Below, in pieces: positions 41,059 to 49,408 of a DNA stretch of 64,000 nt; the first letter of the stretch is position 1, and each line of letters begins with the position of its first letter. The notes below the pieces were generated by a model. The model was not told where the DNA came from. It was given only the letters and a program-made list of their open reading frames with translations, and ran no database searches. A program made the translations under genes and the position numbers. The DNA comes from Variovorax sp. OV700 (GTDB lineage: Bacteria; Pseudomonadota; Gammaproteobacteria; Burkholderiales; Burkholderiaceae_C): NCBI RefSeq assembly GCF_900099805.1, contig NZ_FNDR01000011.1, forward strand, positions 124,001 to 188,000. The letters are read 5' to 3'.

Positions 41059-42036
41059 ATGCACGCATCCAAGAGAGCCCTCCTGATCGCCTGCGGCCTG
41101 GCAGCCGCCGCCGCGCTGCCGCTGGCGGCCCAGGCGCAGAACAACGCCTGGCCGACCAAGCCCATCCGCCTGCTCGTGGGTTTTCCGGGCGGCTCGACGC
41201 CCGACATCGCCGCCCGCACCATTGCCGAGCCGCTGGCCAAGGCGCTCGGCCAGCCGGTCGTGGTGGACAACAAGCCCGGCGCCTCGGGCAACATCTCGGC
41301 CGACATGGTGGCCAAGGCCACCGACGACCACACGCTGGGCATCGTGATCAATGGCAACCTCACTTCGTCGAAGATGCTGTACCCACGGCTGCCCTACGAC
41401 CCGGCGAAAGATTTCACTTATCTGTCGCTGATTGCCACGGCACCGCTCGTGCTGGTGGCGCAGAACAACCTGCCTTCAGGCACCGCCTTCTTCGATGCGG
41501 CGCGCAAGGGCGGCGACAAGTGGAACTACGGCTCGGTGGGCGTGGGCTCCGTCGGGCATCTGGGCATGGAGCTGCTCAAGAGCCGCGTGAACGGCTTCAG
41601 CCCCGAGCACGTGCCCTACCAGGGCAACCCGCAGGTCGTGACCGCGATGCTGGGCGACCAGGTGCAGATGGCCCTCATCCCTCCGGGCGTGGCCATGCCG
41701 CAGGTGCGCGCCGGCAAGCTCAAGGCGATTGGCCTCACGGGCGGCCGCAGCGCGCTGGTGCCCGAGCTGCCACCGCTGGCCGACGCCGGCGTGCGCGACT
41801 TCTCGCTCGAAGTGTGGGTGGCGCTGCTCGGGCCCGCCAACCTCTCCAAGACGGCGCAGGCGCGCATCAGCCGCGAACTCGAAGTGATCATGAAGCAGCC
41901 CGAAGTGCGCCAGAAGCTGTTCGAGCAGGGCTGGCAGGCGGTGGGCACCTCGCCCGACGGCATGCGCCTTCGCGTCAAGGAAGAGGCGGCGATCATGACC
42001 AAGATCATCTCGGCCCGCGGCATCAAGATCCAGTGA
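41059..42036 (+). CDS. Bug family (TctC-like) receptor 2
   Basis: A 325-residue receptor with a signal peptide ending A-A-Q-A-Q. The core is W-P-T-K-P-I-R-L-L-V-G-F-P-G-G-S-T-P-D-I-A-A-R, then V-V-D-N-K-P-G-A-S-G-N-I. It is clearly diverged from receptor 1, so this is not a recent copy, and it probably binds a different acid. The start has no ribosome-binding site; the leader is pyrimidine-rich. Its stop overlaps the FAD enzyme start by 1 base (TGATG), so it is translationally tied to that gene. No permease lies in this operon. Confidence 0.93.
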   Translation: MHASKRALLIACGLAAAAALPLAAQAQNNAWPTKPIRLLVGFPGGSTPDIAARTIAEPLAKALGQPVVVDNKPGASGNISADMVAKATDDHTLGIVINGNLTSSKMLYPRLPYDPAKDFTYLSLIATAPLVLVAQNNLPSGTAFFDAARKGGDKWNYGSVGVGSVGHLGMELLKSRVNGFSPEHVPYQGNPQVVTAMLGDQVQMALIPPGVAMPQVRAGKLKAIGLTGGRSALVPELPPLADAGVRDFSLEVWVALLGPANLSKTAQARISRELEVIMKQPEVRQKLFEQGWQAVGTSPDGMRLRVKEEAAIMTKIISARGIKIQ

Positions 42037-43397
42037 TGACAGCCGCCCAGCACAAGACCCTGACCGAGCCGGCGCGCGAGCTGTCGGTGTTCGGTGAATA
42101 CGACGTGGTGGTGGTCGGCGGCGGGCCCGCGGGGATTGCCGCCGCCGTCAGCGCCGCGCGCCACGGCGCCAGCACGCTGCTGGTCGAGCGCTACGGCTTT
42201 CTCGGCGGCATGGGCACTGCCGGCGGCGTGACCAACTTCGCGGGCCTGTACGGCAAGCGCGACGGCCAGATGAGGCAGCTGGTGCGCGGCGTGACCGACG
42301 ACCTGCTGGCGCGCATCGACGCGCTGGGCGGCCTCAACAAGCCGCAGGACGGCATGCAGGGCCGCATTCGCGTGCGCTCCTACGACACCTCGGCCTACAA
42401 GATCGCGGCCGACCAATTGCTGCTCGATGCCGGCGTGCACCTGCTGTTCCACGCCTGGGCGGCCGCGGTGATTCGCGACGGCGATCGCATCGCGGCGCTG
42501 GTGGTCGAGACCAAGTCGGGCCGGCAGGCAATTCGCGCCAATGCCTTCGTCGATGCCAGCGGCGACGCCGACGTGGCGGCCTTTGCAGGCGTGCCTTTCG
42601 AAGTGGGAGACGGCCATGGCAGCGGCCTGTTCCCGACCACCATGTTCCGAGTCGGCCAGGTCGATGCGCCCGCGGCGCTCGCGGCCGTCGGCGAGTTCAA
42701 GGCCATCAACGACCTGATGGAGCGGGTGCAGGCGCAAAAACCCGGCGCCTACAAGTTTCCGCGCGAAGGCGCGATCCTGCGGCCCAACATCGATCCGCGC
42801 GAATGGCGCGCCAACGTCACGCAGATCCGCAATGCCGCGGGCCGCGCGATGAACGGCATCGATGCGCGCGAGCTTACCGAAGGCGAGCTCGAAGGCCGAC
42901 GCCAGATTGCCGAATACTTCAAGTTCATGAAGGCCGAGGTGCCGGGCTTCGCCGAGTCGGCCATCGTGGAAATCGCGCCGCAGGTCGGAATCCGCGAAAC
43001 GCGCCGCATCGAAGGCCTGTATGCGCTCACGGGCGAAGACATCCTGTCGTCGGCCAGCTTCGACGACAGCATCGGCATCAACGCCTGGCCGATGGAAATG
43101 CATGCCGACGGCCGCATCGAATGGGCCTTTCCGCGCGACGACAACCGCACCTACAACCAGTTGCCCTGGCGCATGCTGGTGCCGCGCCAGGTCGCCAACC
43201 TGCTGGTGGCCGGCCGCTGCGCCGCCATGACGCACGAAGGCCAGTCGGCCGCGCGCGCGAGCGGCGGCTGCTTTGTCATGGGGCAGGCGGCGGGTACGGC
43301 GGCGGCTTCGCTGGGCGGCAGCTCCAGGTTTGCGGACGTCGATGTGCATGCGCTTCAGAAGAAGCTGATTGCCGACGGCGCAGATATCGACCGTTGA
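42036..43397 (+). CDS. FAD-dependent oxidoreductase (FAD_oxidored/PF12831-like)
   Basis: A 453-residue flavoprotein. The FAD-binding site is V-V-V-G-G-G-P-A-G-I-A-A-A near residues 24-36, followed by E-R-Y-G-F-L-G-G-M-G-T-A-G-G-V and D-A-S-G-D-A-D-V-A. Near the end is the G-R-C-A-A-M-T-H-E-G segment with G-Q-A-A-G-T-A-A. This pattern marks the PF12831 group, whose members are often of unknown substrate. The ATG at 42036 overlaps the receptor stop by 1 base. It may oxidise or reduce the acid bound by receptor 2, a step outside the standard gentisate route. A CCCGCG/CGCGGG hairpin follows at 43422-43439. Confidence 0.88.
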   Translation: MTAAQHKTLTEPARELSVFGEYDVVVVGGGPAGIAAAVSAARHGASTLLVERYGFLGGMGTAGGVTNFAGLYGKRDGQMRQLVRGVTDDLLARIDALGGLNKPQDGMQGRIRVRSYDTSAYKIAADQLLLDAGVHLLFHAWAAAVIRDGDRIAALVVETKSGRQAIRANAFVDASGDADVAAFAGVPFEVGDGHGSGLFPTTMFRVGQVDAPAALAAVGEFKAINDLMERVQAQKPGAYKFPREGAILRPNIDPREWRANVTQIRNAAGRAMNGIDARELTEGELEGRRQIAEYFKFMKAEVPGFAESAIVEIAPQVGIRETRRIEGLYALTGEDILSSASFDDSIGINAWPMEMHADGRIEWAFPRDDNRTYNQLPWRMLVPRQVANLLVAGRCAAMTHEGQSAARASGGCFVMGQAAGTAAASLGGSSRFADVDVHALQKKLIADGADIDR

Positions 43398-43499
43398 TTT
43401 CCACAGGGGGCAGCTGACCGTCCCGCGACAGTGCGCGGGCCTGGGCTTTGCTATGGTTGAGGGTTGAATCTTTTTGCTGACACCCGACCGCCATTTCCG

Positions 43500-44378
43500 A
43501 TGACCACCGATCCCGCCACCGCCGCCCGCCTTGTCGACGAACTCGTCGCGCTCATGCAGCTCGAGCCGCTCGGGGGCGACAAGTTCCTGGCCCAGAGCGA
43601 AGACATCGGCACGCCAGCCGTGTTCGGCGGCCAGGTGCTTGGCCAGTCGCTCGCGGCCGCGAGCCTCACAGTCGGCGCCGACCGGCCGGTGCATTCGATG
43701 CATGCCTACTTCCTGCTACCGGGTGAGCATGCGCCGATCGAATACAGCGTGGACCGCGTGCGCGACGGCCGCAGCTTCACCACGCGGCACGTGGTGGCGC
43801 GCCAGCAGGAGCGAATCATCTTCGAGATGTCGGCCTCATTCCAGACAGTGGATGACGGCGTTGAACACCAGTCCGCCATGCCCACGGTGGACGGTCCCGA
43901 GGGGCTCGTGAGCGAAATCGACCAGCGCATCGCGCTCGGCGACCGCCTGCCCGAGCGCTGGCGCGTCAAGGGTCTGGAGCCGCACGGCATCGAATACCGC
44001 CGCGTCGAGGCCGACGACCTGCTGACGCCAGAGGTGCGCCCGTCCGAAAGCGCCATCTGGATGCGCGCGATTGCACCACTGCCCGACGATCCGGTCGTGC
44101 ACCGTGCGCTGCTGGCCTACGCCTCAGACCACGGCCTGCTGCGCGCCGCGATGCTGCCGCACGGCCTGAGCTTCATGAGCGGCCAGGTGCGCCCCGCGAG
44201 CCTCGACCACGCCATGTGGTTCCACCGCGATTTCCGCATGGACGAATGGCTGCTCTACGTGCTCGACTCGCCAAGTGCCGGTGGCGCGCGCGGCCTGTGC
44301 CGTGGCAGCCTCTTTGCGCGTGACGGGCGGCTGGTGGCTTCTACGGCGCAAGAGGGAATGCTGCGGGTCAAGCGCTGA
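43500..44378 (+). CDS. tesB: Acyl-CoA thioesterase II (TesB)
   Basis: A 292-residue double-hotdog thioesterase. Segments F-G-G-Q-V-L-G-Q-S-L-A-A-A, V-H-S-M-H-A-Y-F-L, S-F-T-T-R-H-V-V-A-R-Q, and near the end S-L-D-H-A-M-W-F-H-R-D-F-R-M-D-E-W-L-L-Y match TesB, including the catalytic Asp and the Q-T pair of the family. It hydrolyses medium- to long-chain acyl-CoA. The ATG at 43500 gives the family length. An in-frame TTG at 43464 would add 12 residues of no homology. No ribosome-binding site is obvious. Confidence 0.94.
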   Translation: MTTDPATAARLVDELVALMQLEPLGGDKFLAQSEDIGTPAVFGGQVLGQSLAAASLTVGADRPVHSMHAYFLLPGEHAPIEYSVDRVRDGRSFTTRHVVARQQERIIFEMSASFQTVDDGVEHQSAMPTVDGPEGLVSEIDQRIALGDRLPERWRVKGLEPHGIEYRRVEADDLLTPEVRPSESAIWMRAIAPLPDDPVVHRALLAYASDHGLLRAAMLPHGLSFMSGQVRPASLDHAMWFHRDFRMDEWLLYVLDSPSAGGARGLCRGSLFARDGRLVASTAQEGMLRVKR

Positions 44379-44450
44379 GAAGCTGTTTGATGGGGTTGCC
44401 ATTGGAGTGCTCCTGTTCAGGGCGGCGCTCCCGCCGACGGGGTACCTTTC

Positions 44451-44650
44451 TCCGCGAATGTCCCCCGGCCTGCGGCCTCCTCCTTTATTTCGCTGCGCAA
44501 GGCACCCCATCGACGGGATCGTTGATCAGCGTGTCGGTTGATCGAGCGGAACAACGGCAGCGTCCAGTGGGCACAGGGCGCCGGGTACTCCCCGCAGCGA
44601 AATAAAGGAGGAGGCCGCAGGCCGCGGGACATTCGCGGAGGGGAGTACCC
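44451..44650. repeat. Long inverted repeat with an 11-bp terminal-repeat unit
   Basis: The gap 44379-44780 between tesB and the SulP gene holds two 47-base arms (44451-44497 and 44593-44639). They are reverse complements at 46 of 47 positions and are separated by 95 bases. The right arm lies in a 68-base unit (44583-44650) bounded by perfect 11-base terminal inverted repeats, GGGTACTCCCC and GGGGAGTACCC. The left arm is bounded by similar but decayed ends (GGGGTACC near 44439 and GGCACCCC near 44501). It looks like two head-to-head copies of a short palindromic or MITE-like element. No coding function is credible. Confidence 0.85.
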
Positions 44651-44780
44651 GGTGTCCTGTGCACACGCCCTGAGATCCGCGCTCGGGGCGTCCCAGGGCC
44701 CCTACCTACAATCGAGAACATTCTGCCCGTGAGGCGTGGCGCGGCCTTTGTCGCCGCGTGCGGGCCGTTTTTCATTCTTC

Positions 44781-46244
44781 ATGTCCTCCCCACACAGCCG
44801 CCTGCGCACCGAGTGGTGCCCGAGCATTCCGCGCGAACTGATGGCCGGCGCCGTCGCCACCTTCGCCCTGATTCCGGAAGTCATCGCGTTCTCTTTCGTC
44901 GCGGGCGTCGATCCGGCCGTCGGGCTGTTCGCATCGTTCGTTATCAGCGTCGTCATTGCCTTCACCGGCGGGCGGCCGGCCATGGTGTCGGCAGCCGCGG
45001 GGTCGGTGGCGCTGGTGGCCGCACCGCTGGTGCATGCGCACGGGCTGCCGTACCTGCTGGCGGCGGGCGTGCTGGCGGGCGTGATGCAGATCCTGTTCGG
45101 GCTGCTGCGGCTCGGCGTGCTGATGCGCTTCGTCTCCACCTCGGTGCGCACGGGCTTCGTCAACGCGCTTGCCATTCTGATCTTTGCGGCGCAGATGCCG
45201 CACTTCATCGGAGCCAATACCGCCACCTGGGCGATGGTGGGGCTCGGCCTTGCCATCATCTACCTGCTGCCGCGCATCACGAAGGCCGTGCCGTCGCCGC
45301 TGGTGTGCATCGTGGCGGTCACGCTCGCGGGGCACTGGCTCGGGCTACCGCTCAAGACCGTTGCCGACCTGGGCCACCTGCCCGACGCGTTGCCGGCCTT
45401 TGCGTGGCTGTCGGTGCCGATGTCGCTTGAAACGCTGCGCATCATTGCGCTGCCGGCCTTTGCCATTGCGATGGTCGGCTTGCTCGAATCGATGATGACT
45501 GCGAGCGTGGTGGACGACCTCACGGACACGCCGAGCTCGAAGAATCGCGAATGCAGCGGCCTCGGCGTGGCCAATGTCGCGGCAAGCTTCTTCGGCGGCA
45601 TCGCCGGCTGCGGAATGATCGGCCAGACCGTGAGCAACGTGCGCTACGGCGGCCGGGGCCGGCTGTCGACGCTGTTTGCGGGCGCGTTCCTGCTGATTCT
45701 CATGGTGCTGCTGAAGCCCTGGGTGTCGCAGGTGCCCGTGGCGGCGCTGGTCGCCATCATGGTCATGGTGTCGGCGTCCACTTTCGATTGGGGCTCGCTG
45801 CGCACGCTGGTGCGCCATCCGCGCATGTCCAGCGCGGTGATGCTCGCGACCGTGGCCGTCACCGTCGCTACCGACAACCTGGCCGCGGGCGTTGCCACCG
45901 GCGTGATGCTGAGCGGCGTGTTCTTCACCTTCAAGGTCGCGCGGCTGCTGCATGTGCATGCCGAAGCTGGAGCTGGCGACGACGGTGTGCGTGTCTACCG
46001 CGTGAGCGGCCAGGTGTTCTTCGCATCGGCCGACATGCTGGTGGACGCCTTCGACGTGCGCGAGATCGACGGCGCGCCGGTGCACATCGACGTGTCGCAG
46101 GCCCATTTCTGGGACGTGACGGCGGTGGCCGCCCTGAACAAGATCGTCGAGCGGCTGCGCAAGCACGGCAGCGTGGTCGAGGTCACCGGTCTCAACCAGG
46201 CCAGCCAGGACCTGATCCTGCGGCTCGACACGGCGCCTGAATGA
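44781..46244 (+). CDS. SulP family anion transporter with STAS domain
   Basis: A 487-residue SulP/SLC26-type transporter. About 11-12 hydrophobic segments fill residues 20-390, with the family start R-E-L-M-A-G-A-V-A-T-F-A-L-I-P-E-V-I-A-F-S and the segment G-G-R-P-A-M-V-S-A-A-A-G-S-V-A-L-V. The C-terminal STAS domain (about 400-487) has I-D-V-S-Q-A-H-F-W-D-V-T-A-V-A-A-L. Substrates of the family include sulfate, bicarbonate and dicarboxylates. The ATG at 44781 has no ribosome-binding site. TACAAT at 44706-44711 may be a -10 box. An in-frame GTG at 44736 is possible. Confidence 0.92.
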   Translation: MSSPHSRLRTEWCPSIPRELMAGAVATFALIPEVIAFSFVAGVDPAVGLFASFVISVVIAFTGGRPAMVSAAAGSVALVAAPLVHAHGLPYLLAAGVLAGVMQILFGLLRLGVLMRFVSTSVRTGFVNALAILIFAAQMPHFIGANTATWAMVGLGLAIIYLLPRITKAVPSPLVCIVAVTLAGHWLGLPLKTVADLGHLPDALPAFAWLSVPMSLETLRIIALPAFAIAMVGLLESMMTASVVDDLTDTPSSKNRECSGLGVANVAASFFGGIAGCGMIGQTVSNVRYGGRGRLSTLFAGAFLLILMVLLKPWVSQVPVAALVAIMVMVSASTFDWGSLRTLVRHPRMSSAVMLATVAVTVATDNLAAGVATGVMLSGVFFTFKVARLLHVHAEAGAGDDGVRVYRVSGQVFFASADMLVDAFDVREIDGAPVHIDVSQAHFWDVTAVAALNKIVERLRKHGSVVEVTGLNQASQDLILRLDTAPE

Positions 46245-46286
46245 GCTAGGTGATTTTCCTCATGAGCCGAGTGGTGCCTTGCATCT

Positions 46287-46330
46287 AGCCTTTCCGGTTC
46301 CCGTCGGATGTCCGATGGACCGGAAAGGCT
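46287..46330 (+). promoter_or_regulatory. Perfect 12-bp hairpin directly before the methyltransferase start
   Basis: AGCCTTTCCGGT (46287-46298) pairs with ACCGGAAAGGCT (46319-46330), extended by a G-T and a C-G pair, with a second small stem in the loop (TCGG/CCGA). It ends 3 bases before the ATG at 46334. The only ribosome-binding-site-like sequence (AAAGG, 46324-46328) lies in the 3' arm and is therefore masked when folded. Confidence 0.55.
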
Positions 46331-46333
46331 CTC

Positions 46334-46957
46334 ATGAAAATTCCCGCCCCGGTGCTGACGAACATGCGCCGCACCATCCAGTCCTACGAAGACTCCGCGC
46401 GCGAGTACGACGCGATCGTGGCGGACCACCCGCCGCCCGAGATCGAGGACGCACTGCGCCGGATGATGGCGCTCGTCCCCGCCGGCGGCACCGTGTTCGA
46501 GATCGGTTCCGGCACGGGGCGGGACGCCGACTTCGTCGAGTCCCTGGGCGGGATCGTCAGGCGCACCGATGCGACGCAGGCCTTTCTCGATCTGCAGGCG
46601 GGGCGCGGCAAGAAGGGCGAACTGCTCAACGCCGTGACGGATGCGCTGGGCGGGCCCTACAGCGCCATCCTCGCGATGGCCGTGCTGATCCATGTCGATC
46701 GCGCGCAGGTCGCGCCGGTCCTGCGCAAGGTGTTTGACGCCCTCGAGCCCGGCGGCGTCTTCCTCGTGGCCATGCGCATCGGCGAAGGTGAGACCAATGG
46801 CGACTACCAGACCGTGTACTGGGCGAAAGACCGGTTTGCCGAAGAGCTCGCAGCGGCCGGCCTGCGCACGGAATGGGACAGGCAGTGGATCGGCCGCGAG
46901 AACGTGACGTGGGTCAGCTTCCTCGCGTGCCGTCCGCGGGAGCGAGTGCAGACTTAG
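46334..46957 (+). CDS. Class I SAM-dependent methyltransferase
   Basis: A 207-residue methyltransferase. Motif I is V-F-E-I-G-S-G-T-G-R-D-A (about residues 54-65), followed by the acidic residue of motif II (R-T-D-A-T) and D-A-L-E-P-G-G-V-F-L-V-A-M, the post-motif strand. It is small and lacks a specific substrate domain, so the target is not known. The S-Y-E-D-S-A-R-E-Y-D-A start resembles small-molecule methyltransferases. Its leader has a perfect hairpin masking a weak ribosome-binding site. It overlaps the convergent livF stop by 4 bases. Confidence 0.88.
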   Translation: MKIPAPVLTNMRRTIQSYEDSAREYDAIVADHPPPEIEDALRRMMALVPAGGTVFEIGSGTGRDADFVESLGGIVRRTDATQAFLDLQAGRGKKGELLNAVTDALGGPYSAILAMAVLIHVDRAQVAPVLRKVFDALEPGGVFLVAMRIGEGETNGDYQTVYWAKDRFAEELAAAGLRTEWDRQWIGRENVTWVSFLACRPRERVQT

Positions 46958-47673
46958 ACGCCCAGGTAGCGCGTCCACAGCGACCGGTCGGCGTCGAGCG
47001 CGGCCGAGTCGCCCTGCCACACCACGCGGCCTCGTTCGAGGATCACGTGGCGGTCGGCCAGCGGCAGCAGGCGCTGCACGTACTTGTCGACCACCAGGAT
47101 CGCTTCGCCCTCGGCCTTGAGCGCGGCAATGCAATGCCAGATCTCTTCGCGGATCACCGGGGCCAGGCCTTCGGTGGCTTCGTCGAGGATCAGGAGGCGC
47201 GGATGCGTCGACAGCGCGCGCGCAATCGCCAGCATCTGCTGCTCGCCGCCCGAGAGCTGGTTGCCCGCATTGGCCTTGCGTTCGGCAAGACGCGGAAACA
47301 GGCCGTACAGCGCCTCGATCGTCCAGCGCGGCGCGCTGCCCGGGCGCGGCCGTGCAAAGGCGCGCAGGTGCTCGTCCACGCTGAGGTTCGGAAACACATG
47401 CCGCCCCTCGGGCACGATGGCCACACCGCGCCGGGCAATGGCATCCGGCTTGTGTCCGCCGATGGCGTCGCCGCCGAAATGCACGCTGCCGCGAACGGGT
47501 GCCAGCGTGCCGGTCAGCACCTTCAGAAGCGTGCTCTTGCCCATGCCGTTGCGGCCGAGCAGCGCAAGCACTTCGCCGGGCCGAATGTTCAGGTCGATGC
47601 CGAACAACACTTGGCTTGCGCCGTAGCCGGCCTCGATGGATTTCGCATCGAGCAATGTGGTGGTCGCGTTCAT
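46954..47673 (-). CDS. livF: Branched-chain amino-acid ABC transporter ATPase LivF
   Basis: A 239-residue ATPase. Walker A is G-R-N-G-M-G-K-S-T, the signature is L-S-G-G-E-Q-Q-M-L, Walker B is L-L-I-L-D-E-A-T-E-G-L-A-P, and the typical LivF I-V-P-E-G-R-H-V-F-P stretch is present. It works with LivG to energise uptake of branched-chain or other amino acids and amides. The ATG at 47673 overlaps the livG stop by 4 bases. It is the last gene of the liv operon. Confidence 0.95.
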   Translation of the reverse strand: MNATTTLLDAKSIEAGYGASQVLFGIDLNIRPGEVLALLGRNGMGKSTLLKVLTGTLAPVRGSVHFGGDAIGGHKPDAIARRGVAIVPEGRHVFPNLSVDEHLRAFARPRPGSAPRWTIEALYGLFPRLAERKANAGNQLSGGEQQMLAIARALSTHPRLLILDEATEGLAPVIREEIWHCIAALKAEGEAILVVDKYVQRLLPLADRHVILERGRVVWQGDSAALDADRSLWTRYLGV

Positions 47674-48425
47674 GCGTGCCCCTCCGCTTCTGTCCCGAGA
47701 TAGACCGCCTGCACGTCGGGATGCCCGCGCACTTCGTCGGCCGTGCCGCTCATCAGCACGCGGCCCTGCACCAGCACCGTGAGCCGGTCGGCGAGGCGGA
47801 ACACCGCGTCCATGTCGTGCTCGATCAGCAGGATGGCCATCGACTCGCGCAGCGATTCGATCAGCTCGACCATGCGCGCGGATTCGTCCGGACCCATGCC
47901 GGCCATCGGCTCGTCGAGCAGCAACAGCTTGGGTTCGGCCGCGAGCGCGAGCGCCACGTCGAGCGCGCGCTGTGCGCCGTGCGGCAGCGTGCCCGCGATG
48001 CGGTGGCGTTCGCCGCCCAGCCCCACGCGGTCGGCCAGCGCCATCGCGCGCTCGACCAGGCCGCGTTCGGTCGCGCGCGGCACCATGAAGCGCAGGCTGC
48101 TGCCCGCATGGGCCTGCGCCGCGAGCATGAGGTTGTCGTGCACGGTTTCCTTGGCGAACACGCGCGTCACCTGGAAGCAGCGCGACATGCCGGCCGCCAC
48201 GCGCTGGTGGTCCTTGAAGCCGGTGATGTCCTTCTCGTCGAGCAGGATGCGCCCGGCGTCGGCCTTGAGCAGCCCGGTGATCAGGTTGACCAGCGTGGTC
48301 TTGCCCGCGCCGTTGGGGCCGATCAGCGCATGCACCTCGCCGCGCTCGACGGTGAGGTTCACATGGTCGGTCGCGAGCAAGCCGCCGAAGCGCTTGACCA
48401 ACCCTTCGATTCTGAAAAGGCTCAT
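47670..48425 (-). CDS. livG: Branched-chain amino-acid ABC transporter ATPase LivG
   Basis: A 251-residue ATPase. Walker A is G-P-N-G-A-G-K-T-T, the signature is the LivG variant L-P-H-G-A-Q-R-A-L-D, and Walker B is L-L-L-L-D-E-P-M-A-G-M. LivG pairs with LivF on the inner face of the membrane. The ATG at 48425 overlaps the livM stop by 4 bases (ATGA). This coupling persists although the upstream gene has gained a repeat-derived tail. Confidence 0.95.
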   Translation of the reverse strand: MSLFRIEGLVKRFGGLLATDHVNLTVERGEVHALIGPNGAGKTTLVNLITGLLKADAGRILLDEKDITGFKDHQRVAAGMSRCFQVTRVFAKETVHDNLMLAAQAHAGSSLRFMVPRATERGLVERAMALADRVGLGGERHRIAGTLPHGAQRALDVALALAAEPKLLLLDEPMAGMGPDESARMVELIESLRESMAILLIEHDMDAVFRLADRLTVLVQGRVLMSGTADEVRGHPDVQAVYLGTEAEGHA

Positions 48426-49408
48426 GGTGTTGCCTTGCTCCCTCGCCCCACTGGGGAGAGGGCTGGGGTGAGGGGCAAGCGGCGCTTGTACAAGGCTGCG
48501 AGTCCCTTGGGCGCCCACAGAGCAACAGCAATCAACAACAATCCCAGCGGCATGTGCCAATGCTCCGTGTGCTGCTTCAACGCCTCCTCGAGCACCAGCC
48601 AGACCACGGCGCCCACAGGCCCGCCCCAGCTGCGCCCGAGCCCGCCGATGACGACCATCACCAGCAGCGTGGCCGACTGCGTCCAGTGCATCGTCGCCGG
48701 GCTCACGAAGCCATTGCCGCCCGCGAGCAGCGCGCCCGCCAGCCCTGCAATGGCGCCGGCAATCGCAAAGGCCACCAGCTGCAGCCTGAACACCGGGTAG
48801 CCCAGCGCCCGCATGCGCGTCTCGTTGTCGCGGATGCCCATCAGCGCATGGCCGAAGCGCGATTGCGTCGCGCGGTGCAGCCACCAGAGCGCGAGCGCGA
48901 CCATCATCAGCACCACCCAGTAGAAGTTCGACTCGTTGCCCAGGTCGAGGCCCGGCAGCAGCGTGGGCCGGCTCATCAGCGTGTAGCCGTCGTCGCCGCC
49001 ATAGCGGCGCAGCGACACCACCACGAAGTACAGCATCTGCGCGAAAGCCAGCGTGGTCATGATGAAGTAGACGCCGCGCGTGCGCAGCGCCACCGTGCCG
49101 ATCAGCGCCGCGACGAGTCCGGCGACGAGCGCGGCCGCCGGCCACATCACCCAGGCCGACACCACGCCCGCGTCGCTGAGCGCCACCACCGTGTAGGCGC
49201 CCATGCCGATGAAGCCCCCATGCCCGAGCGCTACCATGCCGCCGAAGCCGAGGACGAAGTTGAGGCTGGCCGCGGCCAGTGCCACAACCAGCACGCGCCG
49301 CACGAAGCCGATGTAGAACTCGAGCCCGAACAGCGGCGCGACCAGCGGAAAGGCCGCGAGCACCAGCAGGAGCAGCCCGAGGCCAATATAGCGTGAGGAA
49401 GATTTCAT
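48422..49408 (-). CDS. livM: Branched-chain amino-acid ABC transporter permease LivM
   Basis: A 328-residue permease with about ten hydrophobic segments. Signatures are N-F-V-L-G-F-G-G-M-V-A-L-G-H-G-G-F, R-T-R-G-V-Y-F-I-M-T-T-L, and G-I-R-D-N-E-T-R-M-R-A-L-G-Y. The last 16 or so residues (L-T-P-A-L-S-P-V-G-R-G-S-K-A-T-P) are not usual for LivM. They are encoded by a palindromic repeat unit (48437-48484) that has been absorbed into the gene. The start at 49408 overlaps the livH stop by 4 bases. Confidence 0.94.
   Translation of the reverse strand: MKSSSRYIGLGLLLLVLAAFPLVAPLFGLEFYIGFVRRVLVVALAAASLNFVLGFGGMVALGHGGFIGMGAYTVVALSDAGVVSAWVMWPAAALVAGLVAALIGTVALRTRGVYFIMTTLAFAQMLYFVVVSLRRYGGDDGYTLMSRPTLLPGLDLGNESNFYWVVLMMVALALWWLHRATQSRFGHALMGIRDNETRMRALGYPVFRLQLVAFAIAGAIAGLAGALLAGGNGFVSPATMHWTQSATLLVMVVIGGLGRSWGGPVGAVVWLVLEEALKQHTEHWHMPLGLLLIAVALWAPKGLAALYKRRLPLTPALSPVGRGSKATP
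48437..48484. repeat. Single palindromic repeat unit, copy C (inside livM)
   Basis: GCTCCCTCGCCCCACTGGGG followed by AGAGGGCTGGGGTGAGGGGC matches the arms of copies A and B. It is wholly inside the 3' end of livM and is translated as L-P-L-T-P-A-L-S-P-V-G-R-G on the minus strand. Confidence 0.7.

Noticed and set aside
44387..44632. Small open frames within the long inverted repeat
   Set aside because: They read through the palindromic arms on both strands and change with them. No start signal or homology.
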